A stretch of DNA of 64,000 nucleotides from Paraglaciecola sp. (GTDB lineage: Bacteria > Pseudomonadota > Gammaproteobacteria > Enterobacterales > Alteromonadaceae): the NCBI GenBank assembly GCA_009993955.1, contig JAACSL010000022.1, positions 1 through 64,000 on the forward strand, in the 5' to 3' direction. A program made the position numbers and the translations under genes. Below, piece after piece: positions 21,621 to 31,683 of this stretch. Positions within the stretch are counted from its first letter, which is position 1. Every line of letters begins with the position of its first letter. The notes below the pieces were generated by a model. The model saw only the letters and a program-made list of their open reading frames with translations. It had not been told where the DNA came from and did no database searches.

Positions 21621-22402
21621 TGTGGAAATGGTTACATCCCTACGCCAAAACAGAGCGTTGTTACGCCCTATGTCAGCGTTTATTGCCGTGGTTCAGTGTA
21701 TTGGGTCTAGTGAGTCTGGTGATAGGCTGTGTCTGGGGCTTGGCGTTTGCCCCAAGCGACTACCAGCAGGGTGATTCGTACCGCATTATTTTCATTCATG
21801 TGCCCAGCGCTATTCTGTCAAAGGCGATGTATAGCGGCATGGCCGCTGCCGCTTTTATCGGCTTGGTGTGGCAAGTAAAAACGGCTTTTATGGCGATGAT
21901 AGCGATGGCCCCGATTGGCGCCATGGTGACTTTTGTGTCTCTTATCACCGGCGCAGCCTGGGGCAAACCCATGTGGGGTACTTGGTGGGAATGGGATGCG
22001 CGACTGACGTCGCAATTGATTTTATTATTTTTATTTTTAGGTGTGATTGCCTTGTATAAATCGTTTAACGACGTGCAACAGGCGGGCAAGGCAGCAGGTG
22101 TGATGGCCTTAGTGGGGATCATCAATCTACCGATCATTCATTATTCTGTAGAATGGTGGAACACCTTGCATCAGGGGGCAACGATTCTAAAGATGGGTAA
22201 ACCGTCAATGCCACCTGACATGTTGCAACCTTTGTTATTTTGCATTGTCAGTTGGATGTTAGTGTGTGCGGCGATTTTTTTGCTGGCCTTACAAAATGAA
22301 ATTTTGCGCCGTGACATAAGACGACCCTGGGTAATTCACTTGGTCAAGGGTAAAAATATCGGTACTGCACAGCTTGGCAGTACGTCACGAGGACAGATCT
22401 AA
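21620..22402 (+). CDS. ccmC: Haem lyase/transfer protein CcmC
   Basis: Inner-membrane protein that delivers haem to the chaperone CcmE. The 260 residues have six predicted membrane segments. The periplasmic tryptophan-rich WWD-type motif is present (WGKPMWGTWWEWDARLTS, about residues 114-131). Candidate haem-ligand His residues flank it in the loops FIHVPSA (about 55) and IIHYSVEWWNTLHQG (about 173). It overlaps the ccmB stop by one base and is followed two bases later by ccmD. Confidence 0.97.
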   Translation: MWKWLHPYAKTERCYALCQRLLPWFSVLGLVSLVIGCVWGLAFAPSDYQQGDSYRIIFIHVPSAILSKAMYSGMAAAAFIGLVWQVKTAFMAMIAMAPIGAMVTFVSLITGAAWGKPMWGTWWEWDARLTSQLILLFLFLGVIALYKSFNDVQQAGKAAGVMALVGIINLPIIHYSVEWWNTLHQGATILKMGKPSMPPDMLQPLLFCIVSWMLVCAAIFLLALQNEILRRDIRRPWVIHLVKGKNIGTAQLGSTSRGQI

Positions 22403-22404
22403 GT

Positions 22405-22635
22405 ATGCAGTTTGACAGTATCAATGCCTTCTTTGCCATGGGTGGTTACGGCCTTTACGTGTGGTTATCGTTTGGCTTGGGATTACTGAGTATGGCTTTG
22501 TTATGGGGCAGTGCTTGGCTAAGCAAAAAGCGCTTGTTGCAACAGGTAGTTATTGAACAAGCTAGGCAGACCAGAATAAATCAAGCGCGCCAAGCCGCCA
22601 ACAATCATGACGGCAAAAATGAGCAACAAAACTAA
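22405..22635 (+). CDS. ccmD: Haem exporter accessory protein CcmD
   Basis: A small protein of 76 residues with one hydrophobic segment (YGLYVWLSFGLGLLSMALLW, about residues 14-33) and a Gln/Arg-rich cytoplasmic tail. CcmD proteins hold haem-loaded CcmE in the CcmABCD complex until ATP hydrolysis releases it. Sequence conservation in this family is low; the call rests on size, topology and position between ccmC and ccmE. Confidence 0.92.
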   Translation: MQFDSINAFFAMGGYGLYVWLSFGLGLLSMALLWGSAWLSKKRLLQQVVIEQARQTRINQARQAANNHDGKNEQQN

Positions 22636-22656
22636 ATAACCTGACGTAGATAAACC

Positions 22657-23154
22657 ATGAACCCAAGAAGACAACAACGCCTCATAGCCGTGTCAGCCAT
22701 CGTTGTGGCAGTGAGTATGGCCATCGGTTTGACCCTGTATGCCCTGAGTCAAAGTATTGATTTGTTCTATACCCCCTCTGAAATTATCGATGGCAAACAA
22801 GGTAATGTGCCAGAGATTGGTCAACGTTTGCGCATTGGCGGTATGGTGGTGCCCGGCAGCGTAAAACGCGACCAAAGCTCCTTGGCCGTCAGTTTTGATT
22901 TAGTGGATACCGGTCCGATTGTCACCGTAAGTTATAAGGGAATCTTGCCTGATTTGTTTAGAGAAGGGCAAGGCATTATCGCCACCGGCATACTCCGTGA
23001 CCGTCATCATATCGACGCTCATGAAGTGTTGGCCAAACATGACGAAGACTATATGCCACCTGAATTGGCTGAAAAAATGAAAGGGATTAAACATATCAAG
23101 CCCGCAGAGGCGGATTATTCAAAACCGGCTGAAGCCAACAGTACAGGATATTGA
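22657..23154 (+). CDS. ccmE: Cytochrome c-type biogenesis haem chaperone CcmE
   Basis: Periplasmic haem chaperone anchored by one N-terminal membrane segment (about residues 8-29) followed by an OB-fold domain. The covalent haem ligand His is in [18 protein letters not shown] (His at about 128), followed by the Tyr of the conserved HxxxY. The 165-residue length is normal. The stop overlaps the ccmF start by four bases, which suggests coupled expression. Confidence 0.97.
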   Translation: MNPRRQQRLIAVSAIVVAVSMAIGLTLYALSQSIDLFYTPSEIIDGKQGNVPEIGQRLRIGGMVVPGSVKRDQSSLAVSFDLVDTGPIVTVSYKGILPDLFREGQGIIATGILRDRHHIDAHEVLAKHDEDYMPPELAEKMKGIKHIKPAEADYSKPAEANSTGY

Positions 23155-25160
23155 TGATGTTAGCTGAACTGGGTAATGTTTCCTTAGTATTGGCCTTATT
23201 GATGGCGATAACCCTAGCCATCTACCCCATGTGGGGTGCATACAAACAACATGCACAATTAATGGCCATGGCAAAACCTTTGGCCATTGGTATGTTTTTA
23301 TTTACCGTATTTGCCTATGTATGTTTGACTCACGCTTTTTTAAATGATGACTTCTCCCTTGCCTACGTGGCGAATACTTCGAACAGTACCCTGCCTATTT
23401 ATTACAAATACACGGCAGTGTGGGGTGGGCATGAGGGTTCATTTTTATTGTGGGTGTTGATTTTTTCCGCATGGACAGTGGCTGTTGCTTTATTCAGTCG
23501 CGGCATTCCTTTGGCGATGGTAGCAAGAGTGCTGGCGATATTGGGGTTTGTGGGTAGCGGTTTCTATTTGTTTATGTTGTTAACCTCTAACCCTTTTGAT
23601 CGCTTATTGCCGTTTTTTCCGGTGGACGGCAAAGACTTAAACCCCTTACTGCAAGATGTTGGCATGATCATCCATCCCCCCATGCTTTACATGGGTTACG
23701 TGGGGTTTTCTGTGGCCTTTGCTTTTGCCTTAGCTGCCTTAATATCTGGCAAGTTAGATTCAACCTGGGCGCGCTGGTCGCGTCCATGGACTTTGGCCGC
23801 CTGGTCTTTCTTAACGGTGGGGATAGCCTTGGGAAGTTGGTGGGCTTATTACGAACTCGGTTGGGGCGGATGGTGGTTTTGGGATCCGGTGGAAAACGCC
23901 TCTTTCATGCCGTGGTTAGTGGGTACGGCCCTTATTCACAGTTTGGCTGTGACCGAAAAACGCAAAGTCTTTAAAGCCTGGACTGTTTTGCTGGCGATTG
24001 CCGCTTTTTCCTTGAGTCTACTGGGGACGTTTTTGGTGCGCTCAGGTATTTTGGTCTCGGTGCATTCCTTTGCCAGTGATCCAAGTCGTGGTTTATTTAT
24101 TCTTGGTTTATTGGTGGTGATCATCGGCGGTTCATTGGCTTTGTTTGCCTTCAGAGGCGCTCAATTGCGTGGCGTGGGCAACTACCGTTTGTTTTCCCGT
24201 GAAGTTCTGCTCATGGGTAACAACGTGTTTTTAAGTGCCGCCACTTTGGTGGTGTTGTTGGGCACGTTATTGCCCTTGGTTCATAAAGAACTGGGACTCG
24301 GTTCTATTTCCATTGGTGCACCATTTTTCAACCAAATGTTCACTTACCTCATTGTGCCTTTTGTGTTTTTTATGGGCATTGGACCGCTGTCGCGTTGGAA
24401 AAGCCAAAGTGCCCAAGCCTTGTACAAACAGATGTTGATTGCGCTGGGGTTGAGTATCAGTGCCGCGTTGTTGATCAATGCCAGTTTCAGTGAAATGTCT
24501 TATTTAGCCGTGCTTGGCGTGGTATTGAGTGGCTGGATTGTGGTGAGCACGGTTTTTGAAATTGTGCAGCGCACTCAGCCTTTGCAACAAACTCAGCAAC
24601 TTTCCTTGTGGCAGAGTTTAGCCACACTAAGTCGCAGTCACTGGGGCATGGTGAGCGGACACTTAGGTTTTGCAGTTACCCTTATTGGCATCAGTTTAGT
24701 GAGTGCCTACAGTGTGGAACGTAACGTACGTATGGCCGTAGGTGATGAATTAGAATTACAAGGCTATCGCTTTGTATTTGATCGCGTGAGTCAGATCCAA
24801 GGCCCCAATTACAGCGCTGACCGCGGCCATATTGTTGTGTGGCAAGATGCTAAGCAAGTAGCTGATTTAGAAGCAGAAAAACGTTTTTATCCGGTGCAAC
24901 GCAATAGTATGACTGAAGCGGGCATTGACAGTGGTATCACCCGCGACCTGTTTGTTGCATTGGGTGAACCCCTCGAAAACGGCGATTGGGCACTACGCAT
25001 TTACGTTAAACCCTTTGTCAATTGGATATGGCTTGGCGCGCTGATCATGGCGTTTGGTGGTGTGTTGTCCATCAGTGATCGACGTTATCGTATGGCTAAA
25101 TTAGCCAGCAAAACTCAGCCACAAGTTATGCACAAAAACCTTGAAGAGCAGCCATCATGA
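23151..25160 (+). CDS. ccmF: Haem lyase subunit CcmF
   Basis: Large inner-membrane protein (669 residues, about 15 hydrophobic segments) that ligates haem to apocytochrome c with CcmH. It has the N-terminal [12 protein letters not shown] (about residues 86-97) and the WWD motif region [18 protein letters not shown] (about 237-254). A periplasmic domain precedes the last membrane segment. It starts within the ccmE stop region and overlaps ccmG by four bases, continuing the tightly coupled operon. Confidence 0.97.
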   Translation: MMMLAELGNVSLVLALLMAITLAIYPMWGAYKQHAQLMAMAKPLAIGMFLFTVFAYVCLTHAFLNDDFSLAYVANTSNSTLPIYYKYTAVWGGHEGSFLLWVLIFSAWTVAVALFSRGIPLAMVARVLAILGFVGSGFYLFMLLTSNPFDRLLPFFPVDGKDLNPLLQDVGMIIHPPMLYMGYVGFSVAFAFALAALISGKLDSTWARWSRPWTLAAWSFLTVGIALGSWWAYYELGWGGWWFWDPVENASFMPWLVGTALIHSLAVTEKRKVFKAWTVLLAIAAFSLSLLGTFLVRSGILVSVHSFASDPSRGLFILGLLVVIIGGSLALFAFRGAQLRGVGNYRLFSREVLLMGNNVFLSAATLVVLLGTLLPLVHKELGLGSISIGAPFFNQMFTYLIVPFVFFMGIGPLSRWKSQSAQALYKQMLIALGLSISAALLINASFSEMSYLAVLGVVLSGWIVVSTVFEIVQRTQPLQQTQQLSLWQSLATLSRSHWGMVSGHLGFAVTLIGISLVSAYSVERNVRMAVGDELELQGYRFVFDRVSQIQGPNYSADRGHIVVWQDAKQVADLEAEKRFYPVQRNSMTEAGIDSGITRDLFVALGEPLENGDWALRIYVKPFVNWIWLGALIMAFGGVLSISDRRYRMAKLASKTQPQVMHKNLEEQPS

Positions 25161-25732
25161 AAAAATTTATGATCTTTGGCCTGCCCCTGTTTGCCTTTGT
25201 GGCTTTATTGGTGTTTTTGTACAAAGGGCTTTTTTCCGACCCACGTGAACTCGAATCAAGTTTGTTACAGCAAACAGTTCCCCATTTTAACCTGCCTAAT
25301 CTGATGCAAGTAGATGAAACATTTAACCAAGACGTATTTTTAGGCAAAGTTACTTTGTTAAATGTATGGGGCGTGTGGTGTATCACCTGCGCCATCGAAC
25401 TACCCTATCTGACGCAATTGCGGCAAGAGGGCAAACACATTGTTGGTCTTTATTATGATCAAGACATCGACCCTGATTTTGGGCAAAAAACCGTGCAAAG
25501 AGTACAACAAGAGGTGCAGCAAAAACTCGCACAACTGGGTAATCCTTATGCGTTTAATATATTTGATGTGAAGCGTAATTTGTCGCTTGATTTAGGCGTG
25601 ACAGGGGCGCCAGAGACCTTTTTGATTGACCAACACGGGCGGATTGTTTTACATCACATTGGTGATTTAAACCCACGTATTTGGGACAAGAAGTTTGCGT
25701 CTGTGTACGCTGGTTTGGTAGGTGCACAGTGA
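25157..25732 (+). CDS. ccmG: Thiol:disulfide interchange protein CcmG/DsbE
   Basis: Membrane-anchored periplasmic thioredoxin-like protein that reduces apocytochrome c or CcmH thiols. The 191 residues have one N-terminal membrane segment (about 4-21) and the active site NVWGVWCITCAIELPYL (about 71-87). The CxxC interior is Ile-Thr where E. coli CcmG has Pro-Thr, a mild departure that may alter redox potential. The C-terminal cis-Pro region GVTGAPETFLID is intact. It sits between ccmF and ccmH. Confidence 0.94.
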   Translation: MKKFMIFGLPLFAFVALLVFLYKGLFSDPRELESSLLQQTVPHFNLPNLMQVDETFNQDVFLGKVTLLNVWGVWCITCAIELPYLTQLRQEGKHIVGLYYDQDIDPDFGQKTVQRVQQEVQQKLAQLGNPYAFNIFDVKRNLSLDLGVTGAPETFLIDQHGRIVLHHIGDLNPRIWDKKFASVYAGLVGAQ

Positions 25733-26190
25733 GATTTTTAGCCATGGCAAGCCGTTTTTCCGTCCTGTGTTTTTGTGCCTTATGGAGTGTAGCTCTGCTG
25801 GCCAGTGAAGACGCCTATAAATTCGATAATGGGGCGCAGCATGCCACCTTCATTGAGTTGACCAAAGCATTACGCTGTCCGAAGTGTCAAAATCAAAATC
25901 TAGCCGATTCCGATGCCATGATTGCCCAAGATTTAAAACGTAAAGTGCACGAGTTGATTTTACAAGGGCAAAGTTCGGAGCAAATTATTCACTTCATGAA
26001 ACAGCGTTATGGTGACTTTGTTTATTATCAGCCCCCGGTTAATCCCACCACAATATGGCTGTGGATTTTACCGATAGGATTTATTCTAGCGGCAGGGGGT
26101 GCAGTAATTTTTAGCCAGCGTAAAGGCAGCACTCAGCTCAGTGATGAGCAAGCCAAACATGCACAAACTTTGTTGGAGAAAGACGATTGA
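25729..26190 (+). CDS. ccmH: Cytochrome c maturation protein CcmH
   Basis: Periplasmic-facing thiol protein of the haem lyase complex. I start it at the GTG at 25729, which overlaps the ccmG stop and has an AGGTG about 6 bp upstream, giving 153 residues; an ATG at 25744 is the alternative. A signal sequence is followed by the redox motif LRCPKCQNQNLADSDA (about residues 44-59) and a C-terminal membrane segment (TIWLWILPIGFILAAGGAVI). This is the short CcmH form, with CcmI encoded separately right after it. Confidence 0.94.
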   Translation: MRFLAMASRFSVLCFCALWSVALLASEDAYKFDNGAQHATFIELTKALRCPKCQNQNLADSDAMIAQDLKRKVHELILQGQSSEQIIHFMKQRYGDFVYYQPPVNPTTIWLWILPIGFILAAGGAVIFSQRKGSTQLSDEQAKHAQTLLEKDD

Positions 26191-27437
26191 GCGCTTTTAT
26201 ATTCGGAACGATCGGTCTTTGTCTGGCGGCAGTGCTATTGGCGGCCCTACCATGGCTGAGCAAGGTATTATTTAAACGCGGCGACGAACTCACCAATACA
26301 CGATTGATTAAACAACGCTTGCTGGAACTGCAAAGTGAAGAGCAGCAAGGCTTGCTTAGTGCTAGCGACCGACTTCAAGCTGAAAATGAACTCAAGCTTG
26401 CGTTACTTGATGAAAATACCAGCCAGCAAACAAGTGCTAAACCGTTAAGCATGCTGCTTTGGTTGGGGGTGGTGTTTGCCATTGCTATTGCCACAGTGGT
26501 GTATTATCGCGCTAATCAGCTTCCTGCTTTGCTCGAATGGCAAGCGGCGGTGGATCGTTTGCCTGAGCTAGGTCAGCGCATTGTGCAAAAAAACGATGCC
26601 AGCATCACCGCCAAAGATTTACAAGATTTCAGCTTGGGTTTGCGCACGCGTTTACAAAAAGAGCCTAACGATGCGGTAGGTTGGTTATTGCTGGGCCGAG
26701 TATGGGCGGCACTCGATCGTTTTGACATGGCTACCGATGCATTTGAAAAGTCATTGGCGATTAATCCAAATAGCGTAGGTGCGTTGCAAAGCTTTAGCCA
26801 AGTTTTGATCATGAGCAATGAGGAAGGCAGCTTGTTACGCGCCAAACGAGTACTGCAGCATTTGTTGTCGATAGACACCACAAACATTAACGCAATGGGT
26901 TCATTGGCAATAGTCGCGACTGAGTTGGGTGACCGCCAGTTAGCCTTGGCAAACTGGCAACAACTGCGCAGTATTTTGCCCAGTGACGACGCGAATTATG
27001 CCATGGTTAGCCAGCGCATTGCTGAGCTACAACAGGCAAACATCAGTCAAGCCGGGCCCACAACGGCGTCAACAAACAGCGAAGTTGGTGGCTTTGTGAT
27101 TACCGTTAAGCTCGCTGCAGCGCTGCAAGACAAGTTACCAAAATCGGGTACGGTCTACGTGTTTGCTCAAGATCCGAGTGGGCAGGTGCGTATGCCGGCA
27201 GCAGTGGTAAAAATACCCCTTAGCAGTTTTCCGCAAACGATTGAATTAACCGAAAACAACGCCATGATGCCAAGCTACACCTTAGCTAATCTGCAACAAG
27301 CAAAGTTGGTGGCGCGTATCTCGGTGGATGATAATGTGGCCGCGGCACCAGGAGAATTACAAGGCGAGACAGTTGCGCCCTTTGTAGCTGGGCAAACAAG
27401 TGAACAGACGATTTTAATTGATAAGGAACTACTGTGA
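26187..27437 (+). CDS. ccmI: Cytochrome c maturation apocytochrome chaperone CcmI
   Basis: A membrane-anchored protein of 416 residues that presents apocytochrome c to CcmF/H. Two membrane segments (about residues 3-22 and 93-110) enclose a cytoplasmic leucine-zipper-like loop (LIKQRLLELQSEEQQGLLSA). A periplasmic TPR region follows (for example GWLLLGRVWAALDRFDMAT and AFEKSLAINPNS, about 165-200), then a beta-rich C-terminal domain. The TTG start overlaps the ccmH stop. It is the last ccm gene, and its stop overlaps the mlaA start. Confidence 0.93.
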   Translation: MSAFIFGTIGLCLAAVLLAALPWLSKVLFKRGDELTNTRLIKQRLLELQSEEQQGLLSASDRLQAENELKLALLDENTSQQTSAKPLSMLLWLGVVFAIAIATVVYYRANQLPALLEWQAAVDRLPELGQRIVQKNDASITAKDLQDFSLGLRTRLQKEPNDAVGWLLLGRVWAALDRFDMATDAFEKSLAINPNSVGALQSFSQVLIMSNEEGSLLRAKRVLQHLLSIDTTNINAMGSLAIVATELGDRQLALANWQQLRSILPSDDANYAMVSQRIAELQQANISQAGPTTASTNSEVGGFVITVKLAAALQDKLPKSGTVYVFAQDPSGQVRMPAAVVKIPLSSFPQTIELTENNAMMPSYTLANLQQAKLVARISVDDNVAAAPGELQGETVAPFVAGQTSEQTILIDKELL

Positions 27438-28213
27438 ATAAAAGTGTAATGGCGTTGGCACTTATGGCTTTGGTGATGCTGGGAGGCTGTGCCTCAAAGC
27501 AAGTGGCGCAAGAGCAGGCCAACACCACCAATACTAGAAGTTATGATGATCCCAAAGATCCATTTGAATCAGTCAACCGCTCCATTTATGACTTTAACTT
27601 TGATGTACTGGATGCTTATATTTTGCGCCCTGTCGCCGTTGTCTATGCAGACTACATGCCAGGTTTTGCGCGCACAGGTTTGCACAATATGGCACTGAAC
27701 TTAGAAGAGCCATCGAATACCATCAATAATCTGTTGCAAGGTAAAGTCAGTGACAGTTTTGTCAGTCTGGGACGTTTTTTAGTTAACAGTACAGTTGGTT
27801 TATTGGGGGCGATTGATGTGGCTCAAGAAATTGGCATGGGCCGTAAAGAGGAAGAGTTTGGCGAAGTGCTGGGTCGTTGGGGCTTGGGCACTGGACCTTA
27901 TTTGATGCTCCCAGCCATGGGACCCAATGATATTCGTAGCGGCGTGGGTGATGTGGTGGACACGGCTTACTTCCCCCTTGAAGGGCTAAACATCTATTTT
28001 TCTATCCTGCGTACTGGTATCAAAGTGCTCGAAACCCGAGCGAATTTAATTCAGCAAGAGGGACAACTCAACTCCTCTGCCGACCCCTATACTTTTGTCA
28101 AAAGTGCCTATTTTCAAAATCTTGAATACCGGGTAAACGACGGTGTAGTGGAGCAAAGCAGAGAAGAAGAAGCGTTGGATGAAGATATCGATGCTTATTT
28201 GGATGGTTTGTAG
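27434..28213 (+). CDS. mlaA: MlaA/VacJ family phospholipid-transport lipoprotein
   Basis: Outer-membrane lipoprotein that removes mislocalised phospholipid from the outer leaflet and passes it to the Mla system. The 259 residues start with a lipoprotein signal whose lipobox is LGGC (Cys at about residue 19). The family core DDPKDPFESVNRSIYDFN, EPSNTINNLLQGK and GLGTGPYLMLPAMGPNDIR is clear. The GTG start overlaps the ccmI stop, so it is co-transcribed with the ccm genes; this may be only genomic convenience. A bidirectional terminator follows. Confidence 0.95.
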   Translation: MNKSVMALALMALVMLGGCASKQVAQEQANTTNTRSYDDPKDPFESVNRSIYDFNFDVLDAYILRPVAVVYADYMPGFARTGLHNMALNLEEPSNTINNLLQGKVSDSFVSLGRFLVNSTVGLLGAIDVAQEIGMGRKEEEFGEVLGRWGLGTGPYLMLPAMGPNDIRSGVGDVVDTAYFPLEGLNIYFSILRTGIKVLETRANLIQQEGQLNSSADPYTFVKSAYFQNLEYRVNDGVVEQSREEEALDEDIDAYLDGL

Positions 28214-28243
28214 ATTAATGTAGTTGATAAAAATTCGCTCAAT

Positions 28244-28275
28244 AAAAGGGGAGAAGGTAAACCCTATCCCCTTTT
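28244..28275. terminator. Bidirectional terminator between mlaA and galE
   Basis: A perfect 9-bp inverted repeat (AAAAGGGGA 28244-28252 and TCCCCTTTT 28267-28275) has T runs on either strand's 3' side. It serves mlaA from the left and galE from the right. Confidence 0.85.
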
Positions 28276-28315
28276 ATGTTGGTAGTTCTACAGTTTGACG
28301 GATCTCCCCAAGAAC

Positions 28316-29329
28316 TCAATACCCGTCTGGATTACTGGATTGCCACTTCCATGAGTCGCGGCACATTTCAGCTAAGCCTCGTTCGGCACGCCAATTCAGT
28401 TGCTCGGCGGCATAGGCTGGATCAGCGTAACAGGCTGCCACGTCTCCGCTGCGGCGTGGCACAATTTTGTAAGGCACTTTTTGACCACTTTGCTTCTCAA
28501 ATTCTTTGACCATGTCTAATACACTGTACCCTTGCCCAGTACCCAAATTATAGGTGACCAAACCAACTTTCCCTGTCAGCTTTTCTAAGGCTTTTAGGTG
28601 GCCTGCAGCCAAGTCTTCAACATGAATGTAGTCTCTTACACCTGTGCCATCGTGGGTGGCATAGTCGTTACCAAAAACAGATAAAAACTCACGTTTGCCG
28701 GTAGCAACTTGGGTAATAAACGGCATTAAGTTATTGGGGATGCCATTAGGGTTCTCTCCAATACGTCCAGAAGGATGAGCCCCCGCCGGATTAAAATAAC
28801 GCAAAATGGCAATGTTCCAGCTGGGATTGGATTTATATAAATCTGTTAATACATGCTCCACCATGAGCTTAGACATGCCGTAAGGATTGGTTGGGTGGCC
28901 AGTGGGCATATCTTCTTTAAGTGGCAAAGCCACCGGGTCGCCATACACAGTAGCAGATGAACTGAATACCAAGTTTGTTACCCCAGCGGCTTGCATGGCT
29001 TCGCACAGGGTTAAGGTGCCATAGACGTTGTTGTGATAATAACTTAAGGGTTTTTCTACTGACTCACCCACGGCTTTTAGCCCAGCAAAATGAATAACCG
29101 CGTCTATTTTATCTTCACTGAATACTTGTTTGAGTATGGCGGCGTCGCGAATATCCCCTTCGACAAACTTGGCCTGTTTACCGGTCAACTCGGCAACACG
29201 ACGCAAGGATTCAGGGGAAGAGTTACACAGATTATCCAGAACGATAACCTGATGGCCGGTCTCTAGCAGTTGCAAAACGGTGTGGCTACCAATATAACCT
29301 GCACCACCTGTGACGAGGATCGTCTGCAT
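28316..29329 (-). CDS. galE: UDP-glucose 4-epimerase
   Basis: Interconverts UDP-glucose and UDP-galactose, feeding galactose units to surface polysaccharides. The 337 residues form an extended short-chain dehydrogenase. It has the NAD-binding [10 protein letters not shown] (about residues 7-16), catalytic Ser in [10 protein letters not shown] (about 122-131), and the YxxxK pair in [10 protein letters not shown] (about 149-158). It lies just downstream of the polysaccharide-poor housekeeping block and close to the capsule-export genes at 31.7 kb. It is 2 bp after a small membrane-protein gene, so the two form one leftward operon. Confidence 0.97.
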   Translation of the reverse strand: MQTILVTGGAGYIGSHTVLQLLETGHQVIVLDNLCNSSPESLRRVAELTGKQAKFVEGDIRDAAILKQVFSEDKIDAVIHFAGLKAVGESVEKPLSYYHNNVYGTLTLCEAMQAAGVTNLVFSSSATVYGDPVALPLKEDMPTGHPTNPYGMSKLMVEHVLTDLYKSNPSWNIAILRYFNPAGAHPSGRIGENPNGIPNNLMPFITQVATGKREFLSVFGNDYATHDGTGVRDYIHVEDLAAGHLKALEKLTGKVGLVTYNLGTGQGYSVLDMVKEFEKQSGQKVPYKIVPRRSGDVAACYADPAYAAEQLNWRAERGLAEMCRDSWKWQSSNPDGY

Positions 29330-29331
29330 GT

Positions 29332-29631
29332 TTAATTTCCTTGTGACTTAGATTGGTTTAGATATTTAGCGCAAAGACTGAGTTCAAAAGGTCTGATAAT
29401 CAAGGGATAAGCCAAGGTTATCAGCAATGCCCACAACAAGGCTAGCCAGTTTTGACTGACTTGGAGAATACAAATAAAAACAGGTACCACGATGCACAAT
29501 TTAATCACATTCAACAGTAACTTTTCTGGCCCTTGAAATTGCTTTTGTGCACCTTGTAGCGCTTCAAAGCGCTCTTTGAGTGGCAAGTTTTGTAAGCTGG
29601 GGATTTGTTTGCTGGTAAAATACAGTTTCAT
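29332..29631 (-). CDS. Small two-helix membrane protein
   Basis: A 99-residue protein I do not assign to a characterised family. Its N-terminal 35 residues are polar ([20 protein letters not shown]). Two hydrophobic segments follow (about residues 38-58 and 63-82) and a short polar tail. It precedes galE by 2 bp in the same operon, so it may be involved in envelope or sugar metabolism, but this is position only. The ATG is preceded by AAGGCTGTATAA, a modest SD. Confidence 0.75.
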   Translation of the reverse strand: MKLYFTSKQIPSLQNLPLKERFEALQGAQKQFQGPEKLLLNVIKLCIVVPVFICILQVSQNWLALLWALLITLAYPLIIRPFELSLCAKYLNQSKSQGN

Positions 29632-29660
29632 TTATACAGCCTTTGTTATTAAGTGATAAC

Positions 29661-29696
29661 AAAACGCCCACTGAAATGCTGACATTTGAGTGGGCG
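29661..29696 (-). terminator. Rho-independent terminator of the peptide transporter gene
   Basis: Read leftwards, an 8-bp perfect stem (arms 29665-29672 and 29689-29696, sequence CGCCCACT/AGTGGGCG), extended inward by further pairing, is followed by TTTTGTTAT. It lies about 50 bp after the transporter stop. Confidence 0.8.
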
Positions 29697-29745
29697 CATC
29701 GAAATCACTATTTAGCCAGCGCCAAGGCGCACGCTTTTCTGACAA

Positions 29746-31248
29746 TTAAACAAAATTATCAGCGCGTTTTTCCCAATGTCTGGTTTTGATGACAAACAGC
29801 ATGACTACCACACCGATGGCGATAGTGAATAAGCTTATTTGTAAATACAAATCAGGCATTTGCTCTAAGTTTTCTGGATCGAAGTTGCCTGCCAATAAAC
29901 CCGCGACTACGTTGCCGATGGAATAGGTCAATACAAACACACCTTGCATTTGACCAATAAAGCGCTTGGGCGAAAGTTTACTTACCGCAGCCAAGGCAAT
30001 GGGGCTCAAACATAATTCACCTACGGTGTGCAGGAAGTAAGTGGCGATTAACCAAGTAGGTACCACTTTCAAACCTGAAGCGGCAAACTGTGCGGCAAAA
30101 AACATCACCAAAAATCCCGTTGCCATAATGATTAAACCCAAAGCACTTTTGAAGCCGTAGGAAGGCGTGATCATGCGTTTAGCTAGGTTAATCCACAAAG
30201 CGGCAAAAAAAGGCGACAGGATAACTAAGAATATAGAGTTCGCTGATTGTAACCACGCAGTTGGGATTTCAAAGGCGCCAATCATTCGGTCAGTGTAATC
30301 ACGGCCAAACAAGTTTAAAGACGAGCCAGCTTGCTCAAAACCTGTCCAGAAAAAGATGGAAGCAATACACACCAAAAATAAAGCACCCAAACTGCGTTTT
30401 TCATCACTGTTTAAATTACCGAGGAAAAATATGCCAGCATAATACAGTAGGAATACGACGGTGATGGCAATCGCCACGTTTTGCGCCATGGCGACGGGGT
30501 TAAAAGCATAGACACCGCTGATCATTAAAAATGTGATAACCGCGATGCCAGCTAATACGACGCCGATAATCGACCAGCTCAATGTAGCCGCTTTACCAGT
30601 AATTTTTACCGCTGGTTGTGAACCGGCACCTTTAAGGTTTTTCAGGGTTAATACGTATTGAATAATACCCAAGCCCATGCCCACGGCAGCGGCACCAAAC
30701 GCCCAGTGCCAACCCATTTCGACCTGTAAATACCCGCACACGAAATACCCTATGGTTGAACCAAGGTTAATACCCATGTAATAAATCGTATAGCCGCTGT
30801 CGCGACGTTGGTCTTCACTGCTATACAGTTGACCAACCATGGCCGCGATATTGGGCTTTAACAAACCGGTACCGATAACCACCAGTACCAAACCCACAAA
30901 AAAGGTTTTGTCGCTGGGAATGGCTAAGACGATGTGACCACACATGATCACGATACCGCCATATAACACCGCTTTTTGCCCACCAATTAAGCGGTCAGCA
31001 ATCCAGCCACCGGGTAAACCCATGAAATACACGGCACCTGTGTACAAACCGTAAATAGCAGTGGCAGACGCGACAGTGATGAAAAGACCACCTTCCTGAA
31101 TGCTGGCAGTCATAAACAGTACAAGCAGAGCGCGCATGCCGTAGTAACTCATACGCTCCCACATTTCAGTAAAAAATAGCGTAGCCAAGCCCTTAGGATG
31201 GCCGAAAAAGCTCGTGTCGCCATTATCGATAACGGATTTTGTTGTCAT
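29746..31248 (-). CDS. POT/PTR-family peptide:H+ symporter
   Basis: Proton-coupled uptake of di- and tripeptides at the inner membrane. The 500 residues have about 14 hydrophobic segments, as in bacterial POT proteins. The first helix carries the diagnostic ExxER pattern in FFTEMWERMSYYGMRALL (about residues 26-43). The family motif GINLGSTIGYFVCGYL (about 154-169) and the late FFLHTVGELCLSPIAL-type segment (YFLHTVGELCLSPIAL, about 391-406) are present. It has its own terminator. Substrate range within peptides cannot be told. Confidence 0.93.
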   Translation of the reverse strand: MTTKSVIDNGDTSFFGHPKGLATLFFTEMWERMSYYGMRALLVLFMTASIQEGGLFITVASATAIYGLYTGAVYFMGLPGGWIADRLIGGQKAVLYGGIVIMCGHIVLAIPSDKTFFVGLVLVVIGTGLLKPNIAAMVGQLYSSEDQRRDSGYTIYYMGINLGSTIGYFVCGYLQVEMGWHWAFGAAAVGMGLGIIQYVLTLKNLKGAGSQPAVKITGKAATLSWSIIGVVLAGIAVITFLMISGVYAFNPVAMAQNVAIAITVVFLLYYAGIFFLGNLNSDEKRSLGALFLVCIASIFFWTGFEQAGSSLNLFGRDYTDRMIGAFEIPTAWLQSANSIFLVILSPFFAALWINLAKRMITPSYGFKSALGLIIMATGFLVMFFAAQFAASGLKVVPTWLIATYFLHTVGELCLSPIALAAVSKLSPKRFIGQMQGVFVLTYSIGNVVAGLLAGNFDPENLEQMPDLYLQISLFTIAIGVVVMLFVIKTRHWEKRADNFV

Positions 31249-31306
31249 TAAAACACCTTTTTTTTATTATAATTTATTACGTTGTATGAGCCGCCAAATC
31301 TCTGTT

Positions 31307-31323
31307 TGACTCGGCCTGAGTCA
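31307..31323. promoter_or_regulatory. Palindrome, candidate operator of the peptide transporter
   Basis: A perfect 6-bp inverted repeat, TGACTC and GAGTCA, separated by GGCCT, lies about 60 bp upstream of the transporter start. Its spacing suits a dimeric regulator. No regulator gene is adjacent, so this is a structural observation. Confidence 0.35.
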
Positions 31324-31397
31324 GTGCTATGTATTGGACGTTCAATGCCTAATTTGAGCACATATTTATCTTGATTTCTATTTAGTTGGAGTCGAAC

Positions 31398-31493
31398 GTG
31401 AAGTTTTCTAAGATTCGTTTACTGCCTTTCATATTTTTTCTTGTTTTTTCACGAACTCTTGTGAAGATTAACACTGAAATGGCTAGTCATTAG
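31398..31493 (+). CDS. Possible 31-residue small membrane protein
   Basis: A GTG-started frame with GGAG six bases upstream encodes a 31-residue peptide beginning MKFSKIRLLPFIFFLVFSR: a basic start followed by one hydrophobic segment, like a signal peptide or small membrane protein. It ends in TAG well short of the next gene. Such frames arise by chance in AT-rich intergenic DNA, so the call is weak. It could also be the remnant of a larger secreted protein. Confidence 0.22.
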   Translation: MKFSKIRLLPFIFFLVFSRTLVKINTEMASH

Positions 31494-31683
31494 CTAGGTC
31501 GATTTGCTACACTTCCCAGCGCAAAACGCCATTGCTACTTAATAATAATGATTTTTTACACAACAGTGCAAAGGTTGCTCTTATGTTTGTTATACCTACA
31601 TTACATTTTGTAACGCTCAAACACCCTTCAACAACGCTAGAATTACCGCTCAAAGTTTATGGACAAACAAGGAGAAAGTTAGA

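Larger units (their letters stand above)
31249..31683. other. Intergenic region between peptide transporter and capsule-type operon
   Basis: About 435 bp carrying the control regions of two divergent transcripts. I see a palindrome TGACTC-GGCCT-GAGTCA at 31307-31323, nearer the transporter, which could be an operator. A TATAAT at 31271-31266 (minus strand) lies too close to the transporter start to be a convincing -10. A small open frame (31398-31493) lies in the middle. I found no RfaH ops element (GGCGGTAG) ahead of the polysaccharide genes. Confidence 0.45.

Noticed and set aside
31266-31271. Perfect TATAAT upstream of the peptide transporter (minus strand).
   Set aside because: It lies about 20 bp from the ATG and has no -35 at 16-18 bp; the leader would be too short for the SD.
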